Positions 1 through 8,496 of a stretch of DNA of 64,000 nucleotides are shown one piece after another. The position numbers and the translations under genes were made by a program. The stretch is from Bin87 sp965232895 (lineage in GTDB: Bacteria > Chloroflexota > Dehalococcoidia > Lucifugimonadales > UBA3495): the NCBI GenBank assembly GCA_965232895.1, contig OZ247430.1, positions 248,001 through 312,000 on the forward strand, read 5' to 3'. Each line of letters opens with the position of its first letter. Position 1 is the stretch's first letter. The notes beneath the pieces are model-generated. The model did no database searches, was not told the DNA's origin, and saw only the letters and a list, made by a program, of their open reading frames with translations.

Positions 1-608
1 AACCCCATGCTCGCCCACAACCCGACGGCCGCGTCCAACAACGTTGCGAGATACCCGCAGCTCAACACCGCGCTGGCGTGGTACAGAGGACGCATTCCTT
101 CAGGGATTGCGATGCCGCTCCCACCCAGCGAAGCAGCCAGTTTCGGCAGAAACTCCTCCAGCCAGCCGGTCGCTGCAACTGCGAAGGTCACTCCCTGCAA
201 CCGTTCAGCCGCTTGATCCGGCCCCGCGATGGCCGCAAACGTTTGAAACGGGTGCATCGCTCCCACAGCCGCGCCGGTATCTTGCGCCGAGGCCAGAAGC
301 TCCGTCGACGCTGCGCCGCAGCAATGCGTAACCCCTTGGTCCTGCCGCCAGCGCACTGACCCTGCCACCTCAGATATAGCCGAGTCCGGGGTAGTGATGA
401 ACACCAGATCGCACGCGTCCGCAACCCGCTGCGCGCTCTCCAGGGCCGCACATCCATCAATCAGGCTTGCCGCTCCCTCGGCGCTGGCGTGCGTCCGGCT
501 GGCGATTGCGTTGACCCGCCAGCCGGCCGCGCTCAACGCCAACGCCAGCCCGCTGCCGAGAACTCCCGCTCCCACGAAACCGATCGCAACGTCGTCAGGC
601 TTGACCAT
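1..608 (-). CDS. DUF2520 / Rossmann-like oxidoreductase-type protein, 3' end cut by window
   Basis: I translated this gene by hand; its start is at 608 and the window ends before its stop. Residues 8-20 carry a Rossmann dinucleotide-binding loop (IGFVGAGVLGSGLA), followed by a segment reading DLVFITTPDSAI, as in NADP-dependent dehydrogenases related to ketopantoate and pyrroline-5-carboxylate reductases. Further on, a stretch with GAMHPFQTFA and a following helical part resembles the DUF2520 C-terminal domain. Proteins of this two-domain type are common in bacteria and mostly uncharacterised, so no substrate is claimed. It overlaps the stop of the upstream P1 hydrolase by 14 bp, so the two are probably co-transcribed and coupled. 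Confidence 0.8.
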   Translation of the reverse strand, partial: MVKPDDVAIGFVGAGVLGSGLALALSAAGWRVNAIASRTHASAEGAASLIDGCAALESAQRVADACDLVFITTPDSAISEVAGSVRWRQDQGVTHCCGAASTELLASAQDTGAAVGAMHPFQTFAAIAGPDQAAERLQGVTFAVAATGWLEEFLPKLAASLGGSGIAIPEGMRPLYHASAVLSCGYLATLLDAAVGLWASMG

Positions 609-1590
609 CCCTCAACTCCGTTACCGCCGGTATACCCGCCATTCCCCGGGCCGATCCAATAGCGTCCAAAACCGCCAGCGCTGTCACATGAGTGGCCGCC
701 GTGACGATGGCCGTCAGGTTCGCGGCAGCCGAATTCTGACCGGTTGCCACGCAAAACATCGTGTCGCCGTCGCTGGGCGTGTGGCACGGCCGGATGGTCA
801 ACGCCAACCCATCGTGGCAGGCGGATGCCACGAAATTCGTCTGCATCTTGTCCAGCTTCGCGTCCGTCGCCACGACGCCAATGGTGGTATTCGTTAAGGC
901 CGACGACCGCGTAGAAGATCCTCCGGTCAACATAACTTCCACGGGATCAGCCATCGAACCGTTAGCAGCGCGAGGCCCGGCGATTAGTTCCCCGTCGCGA
1001 TGATCGAATATCCCGCCCCAGGGGTTGACCGCCACCGCCGCGCCCACCGACACCCCGTCCGGCAGCACGCAGCAGGCGGACCCGATCCCACCCTTGACCG
1101 CTCCCTCAATTCCGTACGCCTTGGCCACCGTCGCGCCCGTGCCGGCTCCGACCGAGCCGCGTTCCATCGCCTTCGCCTCCGATGCTTCGCACGCCACATA
1201 ACCCGACGCCGGGTCGGGACGCACGTCGGACCTGCCGACCGCCAGGTCATAGAGTATGGCCGCAGGGACAATGGGAACCGGTCCATGCGGCGCATCGAAA
1301 CCGATGCCGCGCTCCTCCAGCCATTGCTGCACACCCGAGGCGGCGGCCAGGCCAAAAGCGCTTCCTCCGCTGAGCAAAACCGCGTGCACCTGGTCGACCC
1401 TGCGTATCGGGTGCAGCAGGTCAGTTTCGCGAGTTCCCGGCGAGCCGCCACGAACGGCCACACCGCCCACCGCGCCATCCGTGCTGAGGATCACCGTGCA
1501 GCCGGTCGCCGCTCCGGCATCGGTCCAATGACCCGCCGCGATTCCGGGCACGTCCACTATGGAACCGATATGTTTTCCGCGCGAGGTCAC
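595..1590 (-). CDS. P1 family (DmpA/NylC-like) N-terminal nucleophile hydrolase
   Basis: This 331-residue protein belongs to the P1/S58 family, which includes the aminopeptidase DmpA and the nylon-oligomer hydrolase NylC. These enzymes are made as one chain that cleaves itself and exposes an N-terminal nucleophile. The sequence contains the family GGSAFGL segment (about residues 75-81) and the expected self-cleavage site TNTTIGVV, which would cut between Asn234 and Thr235 and make Thr235 the nucleophile. There is no signal peptide, so the enzyme should be cytoplasmic, acting on small amides or N-terminal residues; the substrate cannot be read from sequence. Its start overlaps the stop of the SbcD-like gene by 4 bp (ATGA), which argues for translational coupling. 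Confidence 0.85.
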   Translation of the reverse strand: MTSRGKHIGSIVDVPGIAAGHWTDAGAATGCTVILSTDGAVGGVAVRGGSPGTRETDLLHPIRRVDQVHAVLLSGGSAFGLAAASGVQQWLEERGIGFDAPHGPVPIVPAAILYDLAVGRSDVRPDPASGYVACEASEAKAMERGSVGAGTGATVAKAYGIEGAVKGGIGSACCVLPDGVSVGAAVAVNPWGGIFDHRDGELIAGPRAANGSMADPVEVMLTGGSSTRSSALTNTTIGVVATDAKLDKMQTNFVASACHDGLALTIRPCHTPSDGDTMFCVATGQNSAAANLTAIVTAATHVTALAVLDAIGSARGMAGIPAVTELRDGQA

Positions 1591-2840
1591 TGCTCCGCGT
1601 CCGTCCCAACCGACGCCAGCAGTTCCTCCGCCCGCTCAAGCAGATGGTCTCGCCTTTCCGCGCTGAAACCCCGGCTCTCCAGATAAAGTTTCAGCGCCGC
1701 CATGGGCTGCAGATCCGAAGGTTCCACTGAGATCCGCCGCCGCTCGGCGTCAGTAACATCCCGGGAAATACTCGCCACGTAGTGAGCCGCTGATAACGAC
1801 GGACGCAGGTCAGCGTCCCGCAGTTTGGCGGACTGCTCCGATGACAGCTTGATCCGCAACCGCACGATTGACCCGGCCACCTGGCGCCGTGAAATCGCCC
1901 GGGTCACGAACTCGGCGGGGTTTTGCTCAACCTCCGGCACCGCTGCGTCCACGGTGAGAAAAGGGCGGGCGGCGATGTTCTGGAACCGGAAGTCCGTCAG
2001 CCGCTGGCCTTGCGGAGATTTGGGATCGATGTCCACCACGCAGAAGCCCTTCTCGTCCGACTCCTCCGAAAAGTCCACCCGCTGCAGGCTGCCGGAGTAC
2101 GCCACCGCCGGCCCGTCACCACCGGCGGGGCGGAGCACCTGGTGCTTGTGAATGTGCCCCAGCGCGACGTATTCCAGTTCCGGGCGCTGCACCGCGCTCA
2201 CGTTGAGCACGTGGTCGTTGCCCAGCATCATGGAGCGTTCCGACCCAACAGTAGCGCCGTTCACCGTGACGTGCCCCGCCATTATCGCTGGCACGTCCGG
2301 GTCGATGCCCTGGGCGCGAGCGGCGATGGCCATGGTCATGCGACGCTCGGTTTCCGCCCGAATCTCCTCGATGCCCAGTCCCCGGGACTCCTCTCGCGCC
2401 AGCATCGCCCCCCGCGATGGCCACGGCACCGCCAGGACTTGCAGCGGACCCGCCCGAGTCGGAACGGTACACGTCTGCAGGCTTGCGCCCACGTACACGT
2501 TGGGCACCTGGAGCGTCGAGAAGATCTCGACGGCGTGAGCCCGTCCGGTGGCCGCCGGCAGGTCGTGGTTGCCAGGCAGCAGAAACGTCGCAATGCCGCC
2601 GTCCGAAAGCCGGAGCAATCGCCGGGCAAATTCGCGCTGGTGGGTCTGTGTCGGGTCCCGTCCCTTGTACGCGTCGCCGGCCAGGACCACAACGTCGACC
2701 CCGTCAGCCAGGGCAAACTCTACCAGCTCGTCCAGCGCGTCCAGGAAGTCGCCCAACCGCGTGGACAGACCGGTGTTCGGATCAGTGCGGCCGTAGTTCT
2801 CTACACCGATGTGCAGATCGGAGAAATGCAGAATCTTCAT
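1587..2840 (-). CDS. sbcD: SbcD/Mre11-type DNA repair exonuclease subunit
   Basis: The 417-residue protein starts with the calcineurin-like phosphoesterase motif DLHIG (Asp8, His10). It continues with GDAYKG (Asp56), GNHD (Asn91-Asp93), an AGH motif and GHIHKH, which together form the two-metal centre of Mre11/SbcD nucleases. Such proteins normally work with the SbcC/Rad50 ATPase to open and trim DNA ends and hairpins. No SbcC gene lies next to it: the upstream neighbour is an HpcH-type lyase and the downstream neighbour is a P1 hydrolase. The partner must be elsewhere, or this is a stand-alone YhaO-like nuclease. Confidence 0.85.
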   Translation of the reverse strand: MKILHFSDLHIGVENYGRTDPNTGLSTRLGDFLDALDELVEFALADGVDVVVLAGDAYKGRDPTQTHQREFARRLLRLSDGGIATFLLPGNHDLPAATGRAHAVEIFSTLQVPNVYVGASLQTCTVPTRAGPLQVLAVPWPSRGAMLAREESRGLGIEEIRAETERRMTMAIAARAQGIDPDVPAIMAGHVTVNGATVGSERSMMLGNDHVLNVSAVQRPELEYVALGHIHKHQVLRPAGGDGPAVAYSGSLQRVDFSEESDEKGFCVVDIDPKSPQGQRLTDFRFQNIAARPFLTVDAAVPEVEQNPAEFVTRAISRRQVAGSIVRLRIKLSSEQSAKLRDADLRPSLSAAHYVASISRDVTDAERRRISVEPSDLQPMAALKLYLESRGFSAERRDHLLERAEELLASVGTDAEQ

Positions 2841-2957
2841 CGTCCGCAGGCGTCCATTTCTGCGGCCGCTCCTCGGCAGTCGACGGCGGCAAGGCGCCCA
2901 TTCGGTCGTGTTCCGTTGCCCTGCCCGGCGGTCGCGAATACGGCCAGTACCGCCAAA

Positions 2958-3731
2958 TTACGCCCTGAGCTCCGCCAGGAACCTGCCTGCGCTCTGCCGC
3001 ACGAAGTCCTGCAAATTCACCGACATGAGTTTGACGCCGCGCTCGGCGAACTGGCGGAACCGGTCCACGTTGTCCACCGTCATTCCGGCGCCGGCAACCC
3101 CGATGATCTTGCCTTCTGCCAGCGTTCCCTCGATCACCTGCGAAATCGCGGCGTCAACGTCGGCTTGCGGCGGCATGCCCATGGCCTGGGTCAGGTCACT
3201 GCTGCCCACCAGTATCGCGTCGACCCCATCCACCGCAGCGATTTCGCGCACGTTGGCCACCGCCTCCGGGGTTTCGACCATGCAGATCACCAGCGTTTCC
3301 CGGTTGGCGGCCTCGTAATACTCGGACGGCGGCAGTCCGCTGCCCAGCCGGTTGGTGCGGCCGCCCGTGGAACTGCTCCGGTCTCCCATGGGATAGTAGT
3401 GCGACGCCCGCGCCACCGCCTCGGCTTCCTCACGGTTGTTGATATGCGGCACGATGAGACCCTGCGCGCCCCGATCCAGGAATCGCAACAGGGTCGATGG
3501 CTCGGCGTTGGGAACCCTCACCACCGGTGTGATGTCGTGCAGTTCGGCCGCGCGGATCATGTTTTCCGATTCTGAATCATTGGATGAACCATGCTCACAG
3601 TCGATCCACGCCCAATCGAATCCCAGCACCCCGTACATTTCGACCACGATCGGAGCGTAAAAGTTCACGCTGCCCCCGACCGCGATTTCGCCGGCTAACA
3701 GCTTGGCTTTGGCTCGGTTGGTCCTGACCAT
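2958..3731 (-). CDS. HpcH/HpaI-family aldolase (2-keto-3-deoxy-sugar-acid type)
   Basis: I place the start at 3731 (MVRTNRAKAK, 257 residues) because a GGAGG ribosome site sits just before it; the open frame runs 23 codons further upstream without support. The protein is a TIM-barrel class II lyase of the HpcH/HpaI family. DWAWIDCEHG carries the conserved acid and His region, MVETPEAVANV the metal-binding Glu, and VGSSDLTQAMG the second acidic motif. Family members cleave 4-hydroxy-2-oxo acids into pyruvate and an aldehyde. The substrate here is unknown. It is the first gene of the leftward run ending at the DUF2520 gene, separated from sbcD by 117 bp. Confidence 0.85.
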   Translation of the reverse strand: MVRTNRAKAKLLAGEIAVGGSVNFYAPIVVEMYGVLGFDWAWIDCEHGSSNDSESENMIRAAELHDITPVVRVPNAEPSTLLRFLDRGAQGLIVPHINNREEAEAVARASHYYPMGDRSSSTGGRTNRLGSGLPPSEYYEAANRETLVICMVETPEAVANVREIAAVDGVDAILVGSSDLTQAMGMPPQADVDAAISQVIEGTLAEGKIIGVAGAGMTVDNVDRFRQFAERGVKLMSVNLQDFVRQSAGRFLAELRA

Positions 3732-3785
3732 GTCGTCCTCCGTGTTCTGTTGGGATGTGGCGCCGTCCGGCGCGTGGCTCACGCG

Positions 3786-3906
3786 TACCCAGTTTGTCAT
3801 TGCGAGCGCAGCGTGGCAATCTCGTTGCGGCCAGGATCGTCGCTACATCAACGAGATTGCCACGTCGCTCCGCTCCTCGCAACGACAGGTTTGCACAAAC
3901 TGGGTA
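3786..3906. repeat. Palindromic REP-like element
   Basis: An imperfect inverted repeat of 121 bp. The outer arms TACCCAGTTTG (3786-3796) and CAAACTGGGTA (3896-3906) match over 11 bp. The inner arms GGCAATCTCGTTG (3815-3827) and CAACGAGATTGCC (3849-3861) match over 13 bp. Pieces recur elsewhere: the outer arm at 14793-14811 and around 39803 and 39980, and the inner arm inside the methyltransferase gene at 55147-55176. This marks a dispersed, hairpin-forming family. It lies in the gap upstream of the HpcH-type gene. Confidence 0.75.
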
Positions 3907-3991
3907 TGCAGGAGCGGAGGTCCTATCCTGATTCTGACGACTTCCGAATGTGGGTACGCGTCAGGGCGCGTGGCGTTTGCGATGCGGAAAT

Positions 3992-4432
3992 GGAGAATGC
4001 CGGGCGGCCTGTAAGCCGGGTTCTGTATCCGCATGAAGCGGATGGTGACCATCTATCTAGCCCCGATACGGTGTGACCCGCATCGCCCCGTGGGTCGAGG
4101 CAACGTTGCCGCTGGGGTCAAGCGGCCAACCCGGGGACGGGCCGGACACCCATAGTCCCCCTATTTGGCCTTGCTCCAGGTGGGGTTTGGCCGCCGGTGC
4201 GTCACCGCACGCGGCCGGACGCTCTTACCGTCCGATTTCACCCTTACCGGCCCATCGACGACAGGCCGGCGGTATGTTTCTGTGCCACTTTCCGTCCCCG
4301 ACTCGGTTGCCCGCGCCGGAGCCTGGGCGTTACCCAGCACCCTGTCCGGTGGAGCCCGGACTTTCCTCCCCGAGACGATAACCATTTCTGACCATCGCTC
4401 GCGGCGGCCACCCGGCCGTTCCGGCTTTCTCC
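3992..4432 (-). ncRNA. rnpB: RNase P RNA, bacterial class A
   Basis: Read on the minus strand, this region contains the conserved RNase P core. Near the 5' end is a GGGGAGGAAAGTCCGGGCTC block (about 4345-4375), then GGGTAACGCCCAGG-type hairpin sequence, and near the 3' end is ACAGAACCCGGCTTACAGGC (about 4008-4028). The ends pair: GGAGAA-A-GCCGG at 4421-4432 with CCGGC-A-TTCTCC at 3992-4003, giving a closed P1 helix and a length near 440 nt. The RNA is the catalytic part of the tRNA 5'-maturation enzyme. Open frames crossing it on both strands are shadows. Confidence 0.95.
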
Positions 4433-4607
4433 TGTTGCGAGGCTAGCACGGGCATGTGGGGTGGTCAAGCAACCGCAGCGCGACCCTTCGCCGGTACCGC
4501 CAATAGAGTGGTAAAGCAACCGAACCCGGCCGGGAGATCGTGCCCCACTATGTATAATGGCGGCCAATTCTTCACTAGGTCTCCAACCCAGCCTTGAGGT
4601 AAACGCC

Positions 4608-5720
4608 ATGGCCACGGAACCCGTCAACATTTTCGAGTACGAGCAGATCGCCAAAGAGCGCATTGAGCAGGGACACTACGATTTCATCGCCGGCGGCGCC
4701 ACCGATGAGATCACCATCCGACGCACCCGTGCCGTGTTCGATTCGATTATGCTGCGCCCGCGCATGATGGTGGACGTCGAAAACCGGTCCATGGCCACCA
4801 CGGTATTGGGTCAGGACATCTCCCTGCCGGTCATGCTTGATCCCGCCGGCAACCACGGCGCGGCTCACCCCGAGGCGGAAATCGCCACGGTCAAGGCCGC
4901 CGGCGAGATGGGCACGGTAATGGTGCTCAGCTCCCACGCCTCGCGCACCCTGGAGGACGTGGCCGCGTCGGCGTCCGGCCCGCTTTGGTTCCAGCAGTAT
5001 TTCTTCAAGGACCGCGGCCTGACCCTGGAGATGGCCGCCCGGGCCGAAGAGGCCGGATACTCGGCCATCTGCATGACCCTGGACGCCAAGATCAAGCCCA
5101 AGCGCGAACGCAACATCCGCAACGATTACGTTGGCGCCGAATCGCCCAACTACGCCCAACTCGACCTTGGCACTCACACCTGGAAGTTCGCGGCGGACGC
5201 GCCGGCCGGCCCCAGCGACATCAGGGACGTCGCGTCCACCTGGGACGACCTCGAATGGTTCGCGTCCAACATTCGGCTTCCGGTCGTCGTCAAGGGCATC
5301 ATGGCCGGGGAGGACGGCCGTCTGTCCGCTGAAAACGGCGCGAAGGCGGTCATAGTCTCCAACCACGGCGGGCGCTACCTGGACACCACCCCGGCCACCA
5401 TCGAAGTGCTGCCCGAGGTGGTGAACGCCATCAACGGCAACGCCGAGGTGTACCTGGACGGCGGCGTCCGGCGCGGGACCGACATCTTCAAGGCGGTCGC
5501 TCTCGGCGCGCGCGCGGTGTTGATCGGACGGCCGTTGTTCTGGGGTCTGGCGGTTGACGGCTCACTTGGGGTCGCTGCCGTCCTCGAGATGCTGCGTGAC
5601 GAGTTGGACGCCACCATGGGCATGTGTGGCTGCCCCTCAATCGACAGCATCGGCTCGGCAACCATCGATACGGTCTCGCCTTTGTTGGCCGCCTTCCCGT
5701 CTGCGGCGGATTTCCGGTAA
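4608..5720 (+). CDS. FMN-dependent alpha-hydroxy-acid oxidase/dehydrogenase
   Basis: The start at 4608 (MATEPVNIFEYE, 370 residues) follows a GAGGT ribosome site; an earlier in-frame ATG at 4557 lacks one. The protein has the glycolate oxidase/LldD fold: HYDFIAGGATDE near the N terminus, Lys229 in VVVKGI, and the active-site segment SNHGGRYLDTTPATIEVLPE with catalytic His253 and Arg256. The C-terminal flavin phosphate site reads YLDGGVRRGTDIFKA and GARAVLIGRPL. The family oxidises L-2-hydroxy acids such as lactate, glycolate or mandelate to 2-oxo acids. The gene stands alone, so the substrate is open. SAR202-type Chloroflexota are known for expanded flavin oxidases. Confidence 0.9.
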   Translation: MATEPVNIFEYEQIAKERIEQGHYDFIAGGATDEITIRRTRAVFDSIMLRPRMMVDVENRSMATTVLGQDISLPVMLDPAGNHGAAHPEAEIATVKAAGEMGTVMVLSSHASRTLEDVAASASGPLWFQQYFFKDRGLTLEMAARAEEAGYSAICMTLDAKIKPKRERNIRNDYVGAESPNYAQLDLGTHTWKFAADAPAGPSDIRDVASTWDDLEWFASNIRLPVVVKGIMAGEDGRLSAENGAKAVIVSNHGGRYLDTTPATIEVLPEVVNAINGNAEVYLDGGVRRGTDIFKAVALGARAVLIGRPLFWGLAVDGSLGVAAVLEMLRDELDATMGMCGCPSIDSIGSATIDTVSPLLAAFPSAADFR

Positions 5721-6045
5721 TCCCATTGTCAGGCCCTGCGGTCCGCCTTTCACGCTGGCGGACCCGGCCGGTCACACCGGACCCGCGCGCAACCGGATCG
5801 GGTCGCTGGCGCCGTCTCGCGTTGACGCCGCCGCGCTCGCTGGTTATCATTCTTGATCGTATGTGCAGCGCGGGCTCCGGATTCACTTGAACGCCCAGCC
5901 GACCACTCCGGGTTGAGTGGTGGGCGGGTGCATCGTGCGCCGGGTGAGTTGCTAAGTCCCCTTTTCGCTGCGTGCGTGTTTCCCGTCTTACCCAGAACGA
6001 ACGGGCGTCCGAGGGCGCCCTCCCAAGAATGATGGTGAAACGCAC
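5721..6045. other. 325-bp intergenic region upstream of the phn-type operon
   Basis: No gene is visible. It holds the promoter-like pair described separately (5822-5850), and a GC-rich imperfect inverted repeat around 5900-5930 (ACCACTCCGGGTTGAGTGGT). The long distance between promoter and phnD start (about 190 nt) leaves room for a regulated leader, but I see no known riboswitch core. Confidence 0.5.
5822..5850 (+). promoter_or_regulatory. Predicted sigma-70 type promoter of the phn-type operon
   Basis: TTGACG at 5822-5827 and TATCAT at 5845-5850, separated by exactly 17 bp, match the housekeeping promoter consensus well. It points at the substrate-binding protein gene starting at 6046. Confidence 0.55.
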
Positions 6046-6939
6046 ATGTTCCGACGCTTTCTGGCGCGCGCCGGCGCCGCCGTAGTCCTGATCTCAGTCC
6101 TCCTGGCGGTCACCGCCTGCGCGGAAGAACCGCAGCCAGTCCTCTTCGTGGGCGGCATTCCCGACCAGGACGTCGCGGTCCTGGAAGTGCGCTTCAACCT
6201 CCTCGCTGAGCACATCAGCGAAGAAACCGGGGTAACCGTCCGTTACCTGCCGTCCCAGTCGTACGCCGCCCTAGTCACGGGATGGGACAACAACGATGTC
6301 CAGCTGGCCTGGTACGGCGGCCTGACCGGGGTGCAGGCGCGCCTCGCGGTTCCCGGTTCCCAGGCCGTGGCCCAGCGGAGCACCGACGAAAACTTCACGT
6401 CGGTGTTTGTGGCCGCCCCTGACTCGGGGATTGCCGCGCTGGCAGATCTCAAAGGGCGTACCTTCACCTTCGGCAGCGAAAGTTCGACCTCGGGCAACCT
6501 GATGCCCCGTTACTTCCTGGCCCAGGAAGGCATCGCGCCGGAGGCCGACTTCAAAAGCGTGGCCTACAGCGGATCGCACGATGCCACCTGGAAGCAGGTC
6601 GAGGCCGGCGCGGTCGAGGCCGGGGCCCTCAATGCCAACGTGTGGAAAACCCGCCTGGAAAAGGGCGACGTTGACACCTCCCGCGTCACCGCTTTCTACA
6701 CCTCTCCCGGCTACGTCGACTACCACTGGGTGGTCCGACCCGGCCTGGATGATGTCTACGGCGAGGGATTCACGCAACGTGTGGTCGACGCCCTTCTCAA
6801 TCTGAACGCCGCCAACGGCGGTCGCGATCAGGAAATCATGCAAGCCTTCCAGGCCGACCGGTTCATTCCTACTACCAATGAAAATTACCTCCCCATCGAA
6901 AATATCGCCCGCGACCTCGGCCTCATCTCCGAACAATAG
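6046..6939 (+). CDS. PhnD-type ABC transporter substrate-binding lipoprotein (phosphonate or putative selenate class)
   Basis: The 297-residue protein begins with a lipoprotein signal (AAVVLISVLLAVTAC, lipobox Cys25), so it is anchored outside the membrane. The mature part has the PhnD fold: GIPDQD near residue 40, QSYAALV, the WYGGLTGVQAR segment, TFTFGSESSTSGNLMPRYFL and YSGSHDATWKQVEAG. C-terminal features such as YVDYHWVVRP and RFIPTTNENYLPIE recall the PhnD subgroup annotated as putative selenate transporters rather than classical phosphonate binders; I remember this only as a family resemblance. It heads a tight four-gene operon with an ATPase and two permeases. No C-P lyase, phosphonatase or selenium gene is seen nearby. 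Confidence 0.88.
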   Translation: MFRRFLARAGAAVVLISVLLAVTACAEEPQPVLFVGGIPDQDVAVLEVRFNLLAEHISEETGVTVRYLPSQSYAALVTGWDNNDVQLAWYGGLTGVQARLAVPGSQAVAQRSTDENFTSVFVAAPDSGIAALADLKGRTFTFGSESSTSGNLMPRYFLAQEGIAPEADFKSVAYSGSHDATWKQVEAGAVEAGALNANVWKTRLEKGDVDTSRVTAFYTSPGYVDYHWVVRPGLDDVYGEGFTQRVVDALLNLNAANGGRDQEIMQAFQADRFIPTTNENYLPIENIARDLGLISEQ

Positions 6940-7690
6940 CCGTCCCGCCATCCTGGTCAAGGGCGCGGGCAAAACCTACGGCGATGTCGAGGCCGTTCGT
7001 CCGCTGTCATTGGCCATCGAGCCCGGCGAGACCGTGGCGCTTCTGGGGCCCAGCGGCAGCGGCAAAACCACGCTGCTGTCCATGATGGCCGGCGAGTTGG
7101 AGCCGTCCGAAGGATCCATCCACCTCCGCGGCAAAGACCTGGCCGCCCTGCATCCGGGCCGCGATCTCGCGCGCGAGGTGGGCATGATCCACCAGCAGTA
7201 CGACCTCGTCCCCAACCTGTCGTCCCTGCAGAACGTGCTGGCCGGCCGGTTGGGTGATTGGGGCCTTTTCAAATCGGTTATCTCGCTGGTGTGGCCCCAG
7301 GACCGCCAGGTGGCGATGACCGCCCTGGAACGAGTGGGCGTCAGCGACCGCGCGCGGGTGAGGGCCGGCTTTCTTTCCGGCGGAGAGCAGCAGCGGGTGG
7401 CCGTGGCCCGCCTCCTGGTGCAGGACCCGGCCATCATCGTCGCGGACGAACCGGTGTCGTCTTTGGACCCGGCGCGCGCCGAGGAGGTGATGGGTATCCT
7501 GACCCAAGCCGCCTGCCAGGCCGGAAAAACCCTGGTTGCCACCGTCCATTCCACCGACGTGGCGCGAACCTACTTCGGACGCCTGATCGGCCTCCGCAAC
7601 GGCGAACGCGAATTCGACCTGCCGTCCCACCTCGTCACCGACGACCAGCTGAGCGCCCTCTACACCCTGGAAGGCCTGAGGGATGAATGA
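6878..7690 (+). CDS. phnC: PhnC-type ABC transporter ATP-binding protein
   Basis: A 270-residue ABC ATPase with Walker A GPSGSGKT (residues 57-64), Q-loop region MIHQQYDLVPNLS, signature LSGGEQQRVAVAR, Walker B IIVADEPVSSLDP and the switch His in TVHSTDV. The NLSSLQNVLAGRLG segment is typical of PhnC. The only usable in-frame start, ATG at 6878, lies 62 bp inside the end of the binding-protein gene; the first 20 or so residues show no homology and may be an artefact of a non-ATG start I could not identify. It powers the two permeases that follow. Confidence 0.9.
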   Translation: MKITSPSKISPATSASSPNNSRPAILVKGAGKTYGDVEAVRPLSLAIEPGETVALLGPSGSGKTTLLSMMAGELEPSEGSIHLRGKDLAALHPGRDLAREVGMIHQQYDLVPNLSSLQNVLAGRLGDWGLFKSVISLVWPQDRQVAMTALERVGVSDRARVRAGFLSGGEQQRVAVARLLVQDPAIIVADEPVSSLDPARAEEVMGILTQAACQAGKTLVATVHSTDVARTYFGRLIGLRNGEREFDLPSHLVTDDQLSALYTLEGLRDE

Positions 7691-8492
7691 GCGTGCAACC
7701 GCGAATTCCCTGGGAGGCCGCGGCGCGCTAACCGCAATATTGCTTATCGCATTCGTCATCAGCCTGACGGGCATCGGATGGGGTGATGGCCTGGTCAACG
7801 CGGGTGGTGTCCTTGCCGTCGGTCAGATCCTGGCGGCGGCGGTCCAGCCACAATTGACTCTCGACGTCCTGTCCATCGGCGCCCGCTCCACCTGGACTAC
7901 ACTCGCTTACGCTTGGGCCGGCATGACCGTCGCTCTGACCATGGGTATCCCGTTAGGTATCCTGGGCTCCGGAACCGTGGTTCGTTCCCGCTGGGCCCGC
8001 CGTTGGAACGTCGCGTCAGCGCGCTTTGCGCTGGCAGTGTTCCGCTCCATCCACGAGTTGGTGTGGGCCTGGCTTTTCGTCGCGGCCCTCGGTCTGTCGC
8101 CCATGGCCGGCGTGTTGGCGCTGGGGTTGCCCTACGGAGGCATCCTGGGCCGGATCTACGCCGAACTGTTGCAGGACGTCCCGGAAGCGCCGCTGCGCGC
8201 CCTGCGGAGTACCGGAGCATCCGAATGGCGCGTCTTCTGGTTCGGACGGCTGCCCATGGCCTTGCCTGACATGCTCAGCTATACCTTCTACCGCCTGGAG
8301 TGCGGGATCCGGTCCGCCGCCATCCTGAGTTTCGTGGGTCTGGGCGGTCTCGGCCACAACATCCAGATTTCCCTCCAGGACATCGACTACAGCCGAATGT
8401 GGACGTTCATCTATTTCCTCATCGCGCTGGTTCTGGTGGTGGACCTGTGGAGTTCGTTGGTCCGGCGCCGCGTCGCCATCGAGCAGGGTTAG
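7683..8492 (+). CDS. phnE: PhnE-type ABC transporter permease, first copy
   Basis: A 269-residue inner-membrane protein with about six hydrophobic segments. It carries the permease coupling loop EAPLRALRSTGASEWRVFWFGRLPMALPD, in which the EAA-like Gly and spacing are those of PhnE. Its start overlaps the ATPase stop by 8 bp. It pairs with the next gene to form a heterodimeric channel, as in systems with two PhnE genes. The substrate is that of the upstream binding protein, an oxyanion such as phosphonate, phosphite or selenate. Confidence 0.88.
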   Translation: MNERATANSLGGRGALTAILLIAFVISLTGIGWGDGLVNAGGVLAVGQILAAAVQPQLTLDVLSIGARSTWTTLAYAWAGMTVALTMGIPLGILGSGTVVRSRWARRWNVASARFALAVFRSIHELVWAWLFVAALGLSPMAGVLALGLPYGGILGRIYAELLQDVPEAPLRALRSTGASEWRVFWFGRLPMALPDMLSYTFYRLECGIRSAAILSFVGLGGLGHNIQISLQDIDYSRMWTFIYFLIALVLVVDLWSSLVRRRVAIEQG

Positions 8493-8496
8493 GCTC

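Noticed and set aside
3843..4385. Open frames on both strands across 3.84-4.39 kb
   Set aside because: They lie over the RNase P RNA or the palindromic repeat and have no protein features.
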